Shown piece after piece: positions 24,276 to 36,855 of a stretch of DNA of 64,000 nt (the stretch's first letter is position 1; every line of letters begins with the position of its first letter). The DNA is from Lichenostomus cassidix (taxonomy: Eukaryota; Chordata; Aves; Passeriformes; Meliphagidae). Below the pieces are notes generated by a model. That model was given only the letters and a program-made list of their open reading frames with translations, ran no database searches and was not told where the DNA came from. Where the stretch lies: the NCBI GenBank assembly GCA_008360975.2, contig CM039180.1, forward strand, positions 14,723,122 through 14,787,121. The letters are read 5' to 3'. Made by a program: the position numbers and the translations under genes.

Positions 24276-24321
24276 TGAGTGGCTGCCTGGTGCTTGGTTG
24301 CTGGCTGGGGTTAAAGCACAA
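24276..24321 (+). mobile_element. Fragment of LTR 3' terminus
   Basis: The string GAGTGGCTGCCTGGTGCTTG runs into GTTGCTGGCTGGGGTTAAAG and then CACA. It matches the 3' end of the same LTR class found complete at 12669-13229, whose last 40 bases (AGTGGCTTCGTGGGGCTGAG, then TTGTCAGCTGGGGTTGACA) share the same order of blocks. The family ending that I know, GGCTGGGGTTAAACCAC, is closer to this copy than to the complete one. Upstream similarity is lost quickly: only a possible ATTGATAAAACCTTTAT echo of the LTR's ATTAAACTGTCTTTAT remains. This is a truncated or eroded copy. Confidence 0.6.
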
Positions 24322-27300
24322 CAAGCAGGAGAAAATATCTGTTGTTATTTCTTGGCCCTGGTACACATTTAGGTGGCTCATGCAGAGCCCTTGGCAAGGT
24401 CTGTCTCTTGGCTCCTCTGTGTCTGAGGCTCTTCCCTTCTGCCTCTGCTTTCCCAGTCTGTCAGCAGCTTTATCCAGAGCTCCCACTCTGTCTGCTTTCC
24501 AAAGGCTGGGACAGCAGTGGTGGCACCTCAGGGACTCACACCCGGGGACTCAGGCACCTGCTTTTTCATTAGGATAACATAATGTATTGTTTCAGTCTGC
24601 CACCAAAGACATTTTATTTCACTGAGAACAGGCAAAGTGAGTGGGGGAGAGGCACTCTCCCTGGCAGAGGAGTGCATGCTGTGCTCTGACTCACCGGCAG
24701 CAGTGCCTCCTCCCAACCGAGACACAGCAGCTGAGGCTGGGAGAGGAGGCTGCCGTGGAGAGAGGCATACTGTGCATGATCCTAAAACTGGGAAAATTAT
24801 TATCCTGTCAATGATGATTAAAAACTGGATTCCAGAAAAAGCTCAGTTGTACTGCGTAATGCTTATCTTGGGAAATAAAAGCAGGGGTGGACCAAATGTC
24901 CAAATTTAATTTAACACATGAATAAATTTTCTAGAGTTCTGTTCTACTGGAAATTCCTTATGCATGCACTTCAGTATTTCATTCTACATTGTTTTTTAAA
25001 TCTAGGTGTAGGTACACCTGCAAGGGATAAAATACAGTTAAATCCATACTAGTGTATTGTGGTAGCATTTAAGAAAGCAAGACAAAAGACAAAACTGCTG
25101 CAACCCCCAACCTTCTCCATTATCACAGATCCCTTTTTCTTAGCACTGTCATCTCCACCCTGTCCAGAGAACAGTGTGAGAACAGGGAAACTGAGGAGCA
25201 TGAGGGACAGAAAAGAAAGTACCCACAATTTCCTGCAATTTCCCTCCAAAGCACTCCTATCTGTGGCAACTGAAATTCATTAAACGGAGCAGGTAATGAG
25301 ACACAAATCTAAATGCTCCAACTTGGTAGAAGTGAAAAAATGGAAGAAGAACATCCACAGCAGCTCTTCAAATCTCCACAGAGCTCAAATAAACCAGGAT
25401 CAAGGTGCTCCATGCCCAAATTCCACAACTGAGATGCAGCGTCACAGCATCAGCCATTGTATAGACTAATGAACAACGTCACACCTGCATCTCCTGTGAC
25501 AGCAGCCACCAGTAACAAAGAAATCTATATAGCCTCTCAGCCATCAGTGGGTTTAAAGTCAGATCATGAATCAGATGTGCCTAAATTTTGCTAAAGCACA
25601 AAACGGGATACAAGAGCTTCCCAGGAAGGGAGTTGCTGATTGAATCTTTCCAGACTCATTGCTGGAGCTATGTCTGTCAATATTTCCTGGCTCCCACTGA
25701 GTCCATTGGCTGCATTCACTCTTTACAGGAGATCTTTTTCAAAAATAGTTAGTTATTTAATAAAAAATTACACTCCCCGATCCTTCCTTCAAACCCAGAG
25801 CATGCTGGTTCAAGGGAAGTACTGAACCACATTAGATGTGAAAGATGACATTCAGGTGACAATGCTGCCTTCCCTACCTCACAGCAGTCAGCTGCTCCCT
25901 GGGCAGCACTCCCAGTGCTGCCAAAATGCCTCTTTGTCCTGCAAATCCCATGGTCATCTGCTGATTTTTAATCCATTTAAATGAGAGCCTGTGATGGCCA
26001 CAGAATCTCTCCTACCACAGGAGATCAGGGAGGTATAGGTGGCTAGCAGAGCTGTATGCACATCCTTGGGGAAATACACAAACGAGGAACAGGTGGGGAG
26101 GTCAGGCTCCTGGTCCTGACACCTACCCTGCTCACCAGGCTTGCAAAAACAGTTTGGATCTGATTCCCCACCCCTTTTGCTCTCTTGCCTTCAGCTGCTC
26201 CTGTTCCCAGTTTGTAAAAAACAACAGCATCAGCTTGTTTTTCCTCATGGCTAACTCTCTTGTAAGCTTGATGGGCATAATGAGCATGAGAAAATATTTC
26301 TCTGATGCTGGAATCACAGCTTATGTGCTGGTGGCTGTTCTCATACATTGCAAATTGCTTTACCTGGTACAACTGTTTGGGGTCTGGTGTTATTGCAGAC
26401 ACACTGAAGATTTATATTCTGACTTTTGAAGGCCTAGAATGCTTACAGGTTTATTTCTTGCAATAGGATTTTTTAATATTGAGAGCATTGGTGTATAACC
26501 TAAAGGGAAAGGTATCTAACAGCTAAGGCATAATGGTCCCTTTCTGGCTCAGGTCCTGAATGTACTTCCGATTACTCTCTAGCGTGTTATTAATATTCTG
26601 ATTGCTGTTATCCTCACCATTACTATTAGTGATCAAGATCCCTCAGCATCATGTGGAATTTAACCACTGTAAGATCTGCAGGTGTGGGAAGAAGGAGAGT
26701 AAGTTTTGTGAAGCTGCAGGAAGGCAAAGGGAAGGGCAGTGTTATCTTCTCCCTACTAACCTTCCATTTGGCTTCAGATTTTCACAGGTACCACAAGCCT
26801 TCAGTGTGCCATGGGACACACTTTCAGCTGGGCACTATGTACAAGCATCTCTGCCCCACAGCTGTGGGTCCCAGTTCCTGAGGACAGCGGAGAGGAGTCA
26901 CAGAGAGAGCTAAGGGAGAATCTCAGGGTGTTATGCTGCAGGTCAGTGAGAAAAGGAGTAGTAACAGTCTAGGAAAAGATGTACCAACTCACTGGTTGGC
27001 ATTGGCCACTCCTTCATTGCTGGAAAGAGCTCAATTGCAAGGAAGTACAGCTTAGTGCAAGCAGCAGTGACTGCCTGTTCCTACCCTGCCTTCCTGGAGG
27101 GATTGTGTTACTGCCAACCCTAGGAGATACTTGAAGGCACAGAATAATTGTACCCTGCAAAATACTGAGATTATGCTCAAGGTTAGCTGGTCAGAGTACT
27201 ATATTGTAACCTGCTAGGTGACTGAAGAAGAATTAAACCAAGCAATCCAGCCCATTTTTACTAATGTTTAATAAGAGAAATATTTCCTCAATGGAGTAAA

Positions 27301-29167
27301 CCTCTGCTTTATTAAAGTGCTTATTCTTTTCCATTAGGTCATTTGTACATTTTTATGTGGTTCTCGTCTTACCAGCAATTTTATTATCTGTGAAGACATA
27401 TAGGATTTGCTCAGGAAACTAATTATTCCGTATTTGTTGCTGATTAAGATTTTGCTTACAATAAATCCAGAGTGCTCCCTAGCAATATTTTCCAAGAAAA
27501 TTTCTCACTGGAAGACCAATAAACTCTGAAGGGTCTGATCCTGACTTGAAGGAAAAATAGAATCTACAGTTAATCTCAACAAAATTATAGCTGTTTCTCC
27601 ACATACCTTAAGTGGGTGTTTCCCAGAGATGGCACCAGGCAGCATGGTGTTAAACATTAGTACATCAGCCACTGCTCCAGCAGACACAATGTTCCCAGTA
27701 CAAGGGACTGGGGACATGAATGAAAGCAGATCTTTCATTTCACCAATCAACAACGTCTTCCTTTGGTGTCAAAACCTTTTTCCTGATGTGGGTTACTGTG
27801 CTCCTCCTCCCCATGTCCCACATCTTTGCCACCGCAAAGAGGGATGGGCTCTTGTCTGTGGTGTCGTTCTTCGGAAGTCTGCACTTTGAAACTTCTTCAA
27901 AAGTCTCTGTGACAACATCCTCCAATATTCCAGGGAGCAAAGCAAACCCCTTGGGAGCAGAAATCTAAAAAATCCAACACGGAGGGGTCTTCAAAGTATT
28001 TCACACCTGTCTGGCTGATGAACTAATGTTTAACTGCCAATTAGGACAGCAAGTGTGTCCTGTTGGAAAACCTGCAGCTCAGCCACAGTGTCTGAGGCAA
28101 ATCCCATCCATTTTACATCCCCCACCACGTAAGGGAAAAGGGGACAGACAATAATTTTTTCTTGTAAAATGTAAAGTTCTGAAAATATTTAATTGTTAAT
28201 GGTGTGGCCTACTTGCCCACATAAAGGTAATCACATTGTGCAAAAAGCAGATGCTGCCCTAGCAAACACATTGGCTGCAAGAAACATAAATGGATCCACT
28301 TCAGTGGGGAAGAAGAAAAGCATATGTTACTCTTCAGATTAAGAAAACATTGTATTATTTATTAAGGTCAAGCTCAGAAATCCTGAGACAGCTGCAGAAT
28401 AGCTGCTTGATGTCTGTCAGTGCAAAAATGAATGTTTTAAAATTAATTACAGGGAAAGCAAGCCATTTGTTTAAAAAGTCAACATGTTTCTAGTTGGCAA
28501 AATGTCCTGAAGTGGTTTGAAATCTGTTAGCATTTTCATTTTTGTAATTACAATTTAAAATGACTGGAAGAAAAAAAAATTTCAAGAGCTCAGATGGTGA
28601 GAGAGGCAAATTTCTGACAAAACTGGAATCCCCCATGCAGAAATACCCATAAGCAATACTCTCTCTTGACTCAGTAAAAGCTGATAGAAAACTGTACATT
28701 CCTGTTTTAACAAATCTTGATTAAGTGTTTAGTACAGTGTTTAGTGGTGGGTCAGATACTGCAGGCCACCCCATCAAGTTGTTCAAATCAGATTTTAAAT
28801 GCACCTTGACAAGTTTCCTTCAGCTTGTGGGATATATTTAGCACACAGATTTATTTTTGTTTACAGCAGGAATAGGCATCGGTTCTTTGGTATCAAATTC
28901 CAACCTTAGGGGTTTGGGATGAAAAGGATGGGGAGATTAAAAATATTTATATAACTCTGAGATTTTAGAAAGCCTTCTGCTAGCATTTTTGCATATAGGG
29001 AAATCTGGGTTTTTTACAGGACGGTGTGCCAGAGGCCCTTGGTGCCTGCAGCCCTGGCAGCACACACTGCTGGGCAGTGTTTTCAGTAAGGATGGCTATC
29101 ACTAGTAGCCACCCCCTAATGCAGACTAAGCACAGGCATGGATTTTTAACCAAGTGCTCAAAATTAC
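24322..29167. other. Non-coding unique DNA, no gene seen
   Basis: A GC-richer patch at 24390-24770 carries conflicting frames with no domain. The rest is AT-rich. The frame at 26154-26429 is hydrophobic but short and unlike any family that I recognise. I see no repeat family, RNA gene or promoter. Confidence 0.55.
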
Positions 29168-29276
29168 CTTTAACAAAACTGTGGCTTGTTGATAGAAGAA
29201 AGAATGGTATAAATCTTATTATCTTTAACAAAACTGTGGCTTGTTTAATAGAAGAAAGAAGGGAATAAATCTCATT
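29168..29276 (+). repeat. Tandem duplication, 55-bp unit, two copies
   Basis: The blocks CTTTAACAAAACTGTGGCTT, then GTT, AATAGAAGAAAGAA and ATAAATCTCATT recur at a 55-bp offset: copy one is 29168-29220 and copy two is 29223-29276. The copies differ by only a few substitutions and one inserted T, which implies a rather recent duplication. No repeat family or gene is recognised in the unit. Confidence 0.9.
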
Positions 29277-30906
29277 TTGGACAGAAATAGTGATGAACGA
29301 TTGGAGAATGTCTTCTGGACATGGGGCATGTCCACCCTTAGCCCCTGTCCAGAGCTGGGCACTGCATATGCAGTGATGCTGCAGCCTGTTCCTGGCACTC
29401 CATGGTGCTGGGCTCCCTGGGCTCACAGCAGAGCAGAGATGAGCTGTTCTTATCCATGTCCTCAGAGAGCAGGTGGCTGTGCTGACACTGCTGCGCTTTG
29501 TGGCCAGGGGATACTCTGAGATGCCAGCTCAGGGAGACCCATGGCTAATGGGGGACAGCAAAAGTGCCATTACTGCTCCACACTTTAACTGTGACCTACA
29601 CTTCAAAGAGCAAGGTGAGGTGCCCAACATGCTGCCAGGCATTTACTTATTTATCTTTTCCCAGGAAGAGAGGGATGTTTCAGTTTAAGTTGTTAGTTTA
29701 GTTGGTTGAGTTGCCAATTTTCCATTTGCCTGTTGATGGCATTTATTACAGTTATTTGCATATGTGCTATGCTTATCTTGAGAGGAGGACAGGTCAAAGA
29801 AATGTGCTCTGAATCTATAATGGCAAGCAGTGTGATCAGTATGGTCCTTCCCTCTTTCCAATAGGTCCTGAAAAATTATGTTTGGTTCTGTGATAAGCTT
29901 TATCCTTTCTGCACAGACCAGGCTTGTCTAAATGACTGATTTTTTTGGTCAATAGTAGAAAATTAACATTTAAAAAAAATAGCGTCAAGATAACACAAGA
30001 TTGAAGTCTTTCAAAGTTTGGATCACATTTAGGAAGTTTATTCTAAGGCAGGTTGCAAATTTTTGACTGGTTTGATTTTTCTAAGGACTTTGTGAGAGCA
30101 GGAAGCAGCCTGGCAGGTGGAGCAGAGCCCAGTTTTCCTCCCTGCAGCTCCTGACAGCAGCAGTTTTGCAGAAGTGTACAGGTCTGGGAGTGCACCTTCC
30201 CTCCATGGGCCTGGGCACTTGCTTGTCCACACACAAAGCTGCCTCTCAGCAGAGGAGACAATACTAAATGTCCCTGTAAAACTTAGATATCACATGCAAC
30301 TCCAAGCCCAAGTGAAACTCGTTATTAGAGATATTTAAATGTGCATGTTAAGACCATTTTTAGGCTCTGAGACCCAATGCTGAGGCTGTCCCCATGGCAG
30401 TAGGCTGGCTGGGGAACATATGGGGCTAAGATTATTGGGGCTGCCTGGATGTACCCCATCCACAGGGCCTCCTGTGCAGCAAAGTGAGCTTTGAGCAATA
30501 GGTCATGCAGATCGTGCTTGCTCTTGGTCATGCTCTTTCCTTGTTCCATGCTGACTGTGTTGTAGGAGGTGAACATCTCCCTGCCCCAGGTCAGCCTGGC
30601 TGGCAGTGTAGATAACCCAGGCAGGAGTGGGGAAGGTGAGATACTGAGACCACTTTGTCCACGAGCCCTGTGCTGAGGCCACAAGGATTTTGGCAGGACC
30701 CAGCAAGGAGACCTTTGCCTTCAGTGAAACTCCACACCTGGGCTTTCAGAAAGGCCACCCCAGTCAGCTGCAAAGCATTTCAGAAAACACAGCTGATTTT
30801 GGCAGGATGGTTTGCTCAGTCAGGAGCATTCTCACACCTCACCCCATCCCCCAGTACACCCATGACCCTTCCCAGCTTTCTGCTATTTAAAAATTGAATA
30901 AATGTA
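29277..30906. other. Non-coding unique DNA, no gene seen
   Basis: This stretch is moderately GC-rich at 29320-29530 and 30090-30250, with overlapping chance frames up to 119 codons (30325-30684, minus) that resemble nothing known. I see no repeats. Confidence 0.55.
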
Positions 30907-30948
30907 GTTTGTCATCCAATGTTCTTAGTTTATCATCCAAGTCGTTGG
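30907..30948 (-). repeat. Imperfect 21-bp tandem duplication
   Basis: GTTTGTCATCCAA (30907-30919) is repeated as GTTTATCATCCAA (30928-30940) at a 21-bp offset. On the minus strand the second copy is the DDKL-coding end of the CR1 relic (DLDDKL), and the first repeats it in frame (LDDKL). The relic was therefore internally duplicated after or during its decay. Confidence 0.7.
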
Positions 30949-30982
30949 CAAAAATATTGGGTAACACAGGGCCCAGGAGAGG
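30926..30982 (-). pseudogene. CR1 reverse-transcriptase fragment
   Basis: The minus-strand translation reads PLLGPVLPNIFANDLDDKL, which matches the CR1-clade reverse-transcriptase segment SVLGPVLFNIFINDLDDG just before the catalytic ADD box. Thirteen or so of nineteen positions agree, and the frame is open. Neither the upstream PQG region nor the downstream ADDTKL is recognisable, and the part at 30983-31160 does not look like CR1. It is an isolated and old relic of CR1 or a related LINE. Confidence 0.6.
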
Positions 30983-32667
30983 CGCCCATGGAATCCACGG
31001 CTGGTGTGTCTGTGTTGGCCATGGAGTGTGCATCACAGTCCTGCAGCCTGCTGATCAAAGTGCAGAAACAGGAGCTCCATGCCACAGCCTTTCTGAAACA
31101 CAATGCTGACCTCCTTCCCGTGGCCCGCAAGGCCTGTCATGCTGGTGTAAATGGAAATGACCTTTGTTAAAGATCTCATGCTCCTGACAAATCCCTGATA
31201 GCTGTTACTTATCCTTCATTATCTTCTGGGTGTTCATTGATGGTTGGATTATTTCTTCCCATCTTAGGAGGAAAAGATAAACTGGCAAGAGAGCAATTCC
31301 CCAGTTCACCCTATTCCCCATCATAAAGATAAGCAGGCTCCCAACTGTACCCATCCTCCAGTTTTCAGTGATTAGCCTCTAATTGCTGTCAGATGTGTTT
31401 CATCCAGTTTTCAAAATTACCTGTGCAGTTTTATTAGCTCCAGAGAAATTTTTTGGGAAAAAAAGCAATTTACCAATTTGTGCTCTCAGTGGATCTTTTA
31501 ACTTGAATTCATACCCTTTTTCACTGGTCTTCCAGGGAATGCTAAGGCAAAAAAGAAACAAAACACTTCAGTCTTCTCAATACCATTTATAAATAGCTTT
31601 TTCTCCTTCTGAGTAGAAGACCAACTCTTCCTTTAATAATCCTCTCACTAATAATCTAAATTTAGAGTATTTTCTTGTTACCTTTCATATCCTTTGCTAG
31701 ATATATGACATTTTATGCATGGACTTTTTGACTGTCTCCTTATATGCTTATGCTATTCTTGTATGCAGCTCCCTAGACATGTGACCTGGTGTCTAGCTCT
31801 GTATACTTTCAGTATGCCATCTATATGAGGTTGCTGAAAAGCTCACTGTTTAATCGCATTGTCTTTATGATGCTTTCTATTTCTCATCCTTTTTTTTTTT
31901 TTAATGTGCAGATTTCTGTGATATACTGATTAGTTGGCACATACTCACACTAAGCCTTTGCTAAAACATTGGCCAAAATAGACTTCACAATCTGAGCAGA
32001 GTACAAACTGTTTGCACAGTGGTAAACATGCTAACAAGGTCAACAGGGTGGTAAACATGAACATCTGCTGAAGGAGTGAGTAACGGAGAAAAGCTTTCCA
32101 AGGTTTGCACAGTGCTTATATGATAAGGGTGGAATGTGAACTTATAGATATGAGGGAAATAAGGTACAATTTGAGAGAGAAATTCAAGATGTTACTTGCT
32201 TTTGTCAACATGTAAAAAAGAAATGAAAAGCTTCATCAATTTGCATTAACCATGAAGATGACATTTTTTTTTATATAATGATGTCCAGGTGGGTGATGCC
32301 ATGTGGCATCCCCTTGGTTCTTGGTCATATAGAAGGCTCCCTGGCATTGCAGTAAGATTTGGAGATACAGAAACAGCTTCACATCTATTCATGTTGAATA
32401 ATCTCCCTTCAGATTTGGAATACTGTTCATCCTGGCTGCAAATTAAGCCTCCTTCCATGCTTCCTGTCCATTCCTCAGAGTTCTGCCTCGGTGGTTCAAC
32501 AGCTCCAGCACCAGCAACAAGCCTCCTGCTCCCTTCTTCCATGAACTTAGCAAGACCAAGCCCATGTGTCCTGGTTTATGAATCCTTCCTTGGCTATGCT
32601 TGTTCACACACTGAGCAGAGCATCTCTGTGTCCAGCTGAAGGCACAGAGGAAAATAACAAAGGAGGA
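30983..32667. other. Non-coding unique DNA, no gene seen
   Basis: This stretch includes a T13 run at 31890-31902 and a repeated 12-mer, GTGGTAAACATG, near 32020-32055. The 116-codon frame at 32289-32639 has no recognisable domain. The sequence from about 32600 on leads into the CR1 copy. Confidence 0.55.
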
Positions 32668-32998
32668 CTAACCAAAGTATGTAAGGGAATCTGAAGGGAA
32701 GGTGCCAAGAGGATGAAACCAGGCTCTTGGTGCTGTCAAGTTACAAGAGGCAACAGGCACAAACTGATGCACAGGAAGTTGCAACAGCCTGTGAAGAAAA
32801 GCTTTACTGTGCCGTGACCATGTACTGCAACAGGTTGCCAAGAGAGGCTGTGAAGTCTCCCTCACTGGAGATATTCAAGAACTGTCCAGACAAAATCCTG
32901 TGCAATGTGCTCTAGGATGGCCCTGCTTGAGCAGGGAGGTTGGACCAGATGACCCACTGTGGTCCCTTCCAGTCTTATCCCTTCTGTGATTCTGTGAA
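32668..32998 (+). mobile_element. CR1 LINE 3' end with ORF2 tail
   Basis: The forward strand shows CR1 text in order: TATGTAAGGGAATCTGAAGGG, CAAGAGGATGAAACCAGGCTC, a GGCAACAGGCACAAACTGATG block, CACAGGAAGTT, CAACAGGTTGCCAAGAGAGGC and TGGAGATATTCAAGAA. The signature GGTTGGACCAGATGACCCAC follows, then GGTCCCTTCCAG, and the element ends in the octamer-type tail TGTGATTCTGTGA. The ORF2 tail is still readable, with NRLPREAVKSPSLEIFK followed by CNVL and a stop at about 32915, but frameshifts and substitutions upstream make it dead. The 5' edge (about 32660-32690) is a truncation. The copy represents a different CR1 subfamily from 3739-4340, judged by its 3' end. Confidence 0.93.
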
Positions 32999-35900
32999 CA
33001 AAGTAATCTTCTTTAGCCTTTGCCCTGTAGCTCTAGCTGCTAGTTGTAGTCATTAGCTATAACTGTTATTAGCATGCATAACATAACATTTGTGAGTACA
33101 TACATTAAAAAATAGAAAGCTACCTCTTTATTCTGGGTGCACATTGCCACTACAGGTCTCCTTGGGCAGTGTTGATGATTTGCACTCATATTCTACAAAA
33201 TCATTCCCCAGGTACAGTACAGGGGAACAAGGTGCTCAGCCCAGGGCAGGGTTCCACACCAGGCTCTAGATATATGGAAATCTGCATTGGTTATATTCAG
33301 TAGTAAGCCATGATTACCCAGTTAATGGAGAAATAACTGCATCAATTGACTTGTCTTCATTCATCAGTGGGATAAACCCATTAGGGGAAAAGCAGTTGTC
33401 TATACTTCTGATTTGAGCTATTCACTGCACCACCTAAAACTAGCAAAGTGATTATTTTATTGTCATTTGCACAAGGAACTGAAATGCATTATTCTCTTAC
33501 TTGGCTGTAAGCAAACTAAAGCTTTAAAATATGTTGTCTCCTTATGCATTATTATTCCTTGCCACCATTAAATTGTACTCAATAAAAGAGTCTAAAAAGG
33601 ACCATCTTGGTGTTTTCTACTATACTCAAGTTATTTGACCTTCAGCTCAGCTCAAGAGAAAGAAATGTTGGAAGGAAATCTCCTTGAGACTATATTAACT
33701 GTATTCATTATGCAGCTTGCTTCCATTATTCCCTAAGTGAAGACCTGAAGTAACAAAAAGAAATGCAGAATAAGAGTACTGAGAAGTTTTCTGCCTGCAT
33801 TTTAATGGTATTCTGTCATTATGAATCTACTTGTTTGATTCGGTGGTGGCTCACTGGGTTTTGTGTATTATGTTTCATTATATTTCTAAGGATTTCCCGT
33901 GGCCTCTAGCAGTAGGTAGAGATAATAAGAGCTCTGCTTTTTTGAAGAACATTTAAAGTTATCTTCAGATCTTCTTAGAACCTCTCAGAAGTGTAGGAAC
34001 AAGAATGAGGGTTAAAATTTGAACTTATTTTCATGCCATGTTTATTTCAAGAATCATGATGGAAGTAATACAATTCAGAGATTATATAGCAAGAGAAAAG
34101 AGTTGTAAACAAGTTTGCTCCAAAGGTTACAGAATACATAGTAGAAACCAAACAGCACCTTTGTAAACATCTTTGACACGCTCTAAAATCATTGAAAAAA
34201 ATTATGGGAATTATATCATCCGTTACATCGTATACAGATTTTCTGTTAAGTCAACAGGTTAAACTCTTACTCCTCTGGCCCCACTGCCAGCTGGATATGA
34301 ACCATTTGATGGACAAGTTTCCCTGCATTCATTTGTTAAATTGTCACATATCCCCCTCCTCCTTGCAATAGTTTTTAGGCTTTTGCCTTCTACTAAGGCA
34401 AAGACTTTTATCTCACAGATCCAAAATCCAAATGACTGGAACCCAGTCTGGCATTGTCCCACATGTTTGGAACATAAGACTGTCATCTGCACAGTCCCAT
34501 CCTTTAGGAGCTCAACTTCTTTAGTCTGGGACATTAATGTCTTAGGCAGAACTCTGTAATTTAACTCTGAAATTTATAGAGTTCCACTTACCTTAGAATA
34601 AGGGAGCCAAAGGAAGCAGTTCTGCACTTCAGATTAGTCTAATAGTTGTTGCAAAATTTATAAAACTTTCAAGAAGACAAGCAGGCAGATTTTAAGGGAA
34701 AACTGATACCATGTAATTAAATTTTTAAAAATCAATTAAATTCAATGGAAACAGCACAGCTGTAAGGTGTTCTTTCGAAAATCACTTCCACCCCAGCAGC
34801 TCACAGTCTATTTGATCTGTTTTGTTGTATCCAGTCCTGTCCGTCCACTAAGCTGTTTGGCAAGAGTCAAGCAGATCATGTCGTAAGGATATAGAGAGAC
34901 AATGCTGTGCAGTAGAGAGCACAGAAAATACTCCCATTGGTCAACCTAAACAGAACCAGGCAACTCAAACAATGCACACAGTGCAAGCCTGATGCAGGAC
35001 CACTGTTCCAGTCTTTCCAAGGCTGGCTCAACCAAAAATATTCGAGCAATTTGAGATTCCTTTCCTTCCAACATCCAAGCTTGTCATTTTTATTACATGC
35101 CTTGCTACTAGTACAGAAATGTCTCCTCCCTAGAATCACAAGCACACTTTGCTTCTATATCCTTGAGCACTGACAAAGAGTAGGAGCTCAGTTTTACATT
35201 TGTTGATAGAAAGGATGTACATTTTTCTGCCCCTTCGTTTAAAAATATTCCAACTGAAATGAAAGTTGATTTTCCCTGCTTTTTGTATTTGTCTTACAAA
35301 CCAGTATTATGGCTTTCTATTTGAATCCAGGAGATATATTAATTCAGAGCTTGGTTTGCAGCATTCACAACTGGTGTTAGAGAAACTGGATTTGCAATGT
35401 GGTATCAAATTAAAAATGCAGAAAAACAAAGTGTAAAAACAAAAGAATGAACAAATTCCAAAACTATAAACAAAGCCTTTATTGCATGCTGGGAGATCTG
35501 CAAATAAATTTTGAATTTGAGGAACACACTCGCTTTATTTTTCTGCATCGCCTCCCTGCCCACACTTCCTCTGGCCAAGTCCCCTGTACAGGTGGTTGAG
35601 AGTTCAGGCAGATTCACACCAGCTGCAGCCATGTGCATCCTGAGACAGACACATTTCCCTTCACTGAGGTGGGAACAGCCGGCTGCACAGCTGTGGGGTG
35701 AGAACAAGTGTCTGGCTAACAGCTCTGCAGAGGAGGGTCTGGGGTGAATCAGAGAGCAGATGAGTCAGTGGTGCTGACCCACTGTGAAGAAGGGCACACA
35801 CCCAGAGGGTGAACAGACAACTTGTCCTGCAAGACATAAGGATTAACCCTTCTGTGGTTCCCAGCGCTGCTGGTGGCCCCTCTGCAGCCCTGTGTTCAGC

Positions 35901-36778
35901 TGTGAGTAATGTGTCCCCAGGAAGACTTGGTGCAGCCAAGGGGGAGTTAAGAGGATGAAGATGAGAGGTCTGATTTTCCTTTGAAGGAAAATTGAAAAAA
36001 TTTGAATTGGATAGCCAGGAGGAGAGGAGAATTAGTAACACTCCTTGAGGACAGAGAAGGCTGTTGTGAAGAAGAATGCAATAAACTGGATTTTGTGTTC
36101 TAAAAATATCTGAACTACATCAGACTAAAATTTTGCCTGCTAGGATCATATCTGTGACAGCACCAAAGTGAACGTCTGGGGAAGTAAGGAAATAGAGCAT
36201 GTATATGAAAAATACTTTCCTCAAACACTCGAGCCCCCAGTTGTTTTCAGCTTGGAGACTTCCCATTCAAGACTTTCACATTTGCTATAAGTGGGACAAA
36301 CAGCCATGGACTGCCAGAGGATTGAGCATTTGAGGCTGGTATCAGGAAATCTTTCCAATACAGGACAGCAAACCACTGGATCAGGCTGGCTGGGGAACCA
36401 ATATTCCCTTCATCATTGCAAAGCAAAGCTGGATCATAGCTTGAAAAACCAACATTAAAAAATAAATGCCACCAAATTCAAAAAAACAGACAGCAGAATG
36501 ACATGTTACCTTCCCCTGCCCTAATACTCTGACCTTCTGCCAGAATGTGATCTGGCCTCTGAATTTACAGAGCTGGCACTCCTCTTCTGGAAGGAAGGAG
36601 CACAGTTACAAATGTAGAGCAGTCTGTTGGGTTTACACACTGCCAGCTGTGCCACAATTTGGCACAGAAACAAAATTAAACTTGCTGCTATTTTGGCAAC
36701 AGACAGAAGGAACGAGGCTTGGACAATCTGTTATTGGAAGAAGATACTCTGAAAATATCCACTGAAAAAAATATGTGT
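32999..36778. other. Non-coding unique DNA, no gene seen
   Basis: This stretch is mostly AT-rich with frames of at most 126 codons. The part at 35530-35960 is GC-richer, with opposed frames that resemble nothing known. I recognise no repeat family. Confidence 0.55.
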
Positions 36779-36800
36779 GAGGTGGGTCTGAGGTGGGTCT
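36779..36800 (+). repeat. Tandem duplication of an 11-mer
   Basis: GAGGTGGGTCT occurs twice in direct succession. It is a minor slippage-type duplication in non-coding DNA. Confidence 0.9.
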
Positions 36801-36839
36801 AGTCTGTGTAAAATTTAACAATTGAACACATGTTCTTAT

Positions 36840-36855
36840 ATAATATGCATATTAT
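36840..36855. repeat. 16-bp perfect palindrome in AT-rich DNA
   Basis: ATAATATGCATATTAT is its own reverse complement and contains the ATGCAT core. The sequence around it to about 36960 is extremely AT-rich, so chance is a fair explanation. Confidence 0.85.

Noticed and set aside
25895..25930. CR1 fragment suggested by CTCCCTGGGCAGCACTCCCAG
   Set aside because: It is an isolated match of about 15 bases without the flanking CR1 text found in the true copies.
32568..32640. LTR start suggested by TGTCCTGGTTTATGAA
   Set aside because: Too short, and the expected downstream LTR blocks are absent.
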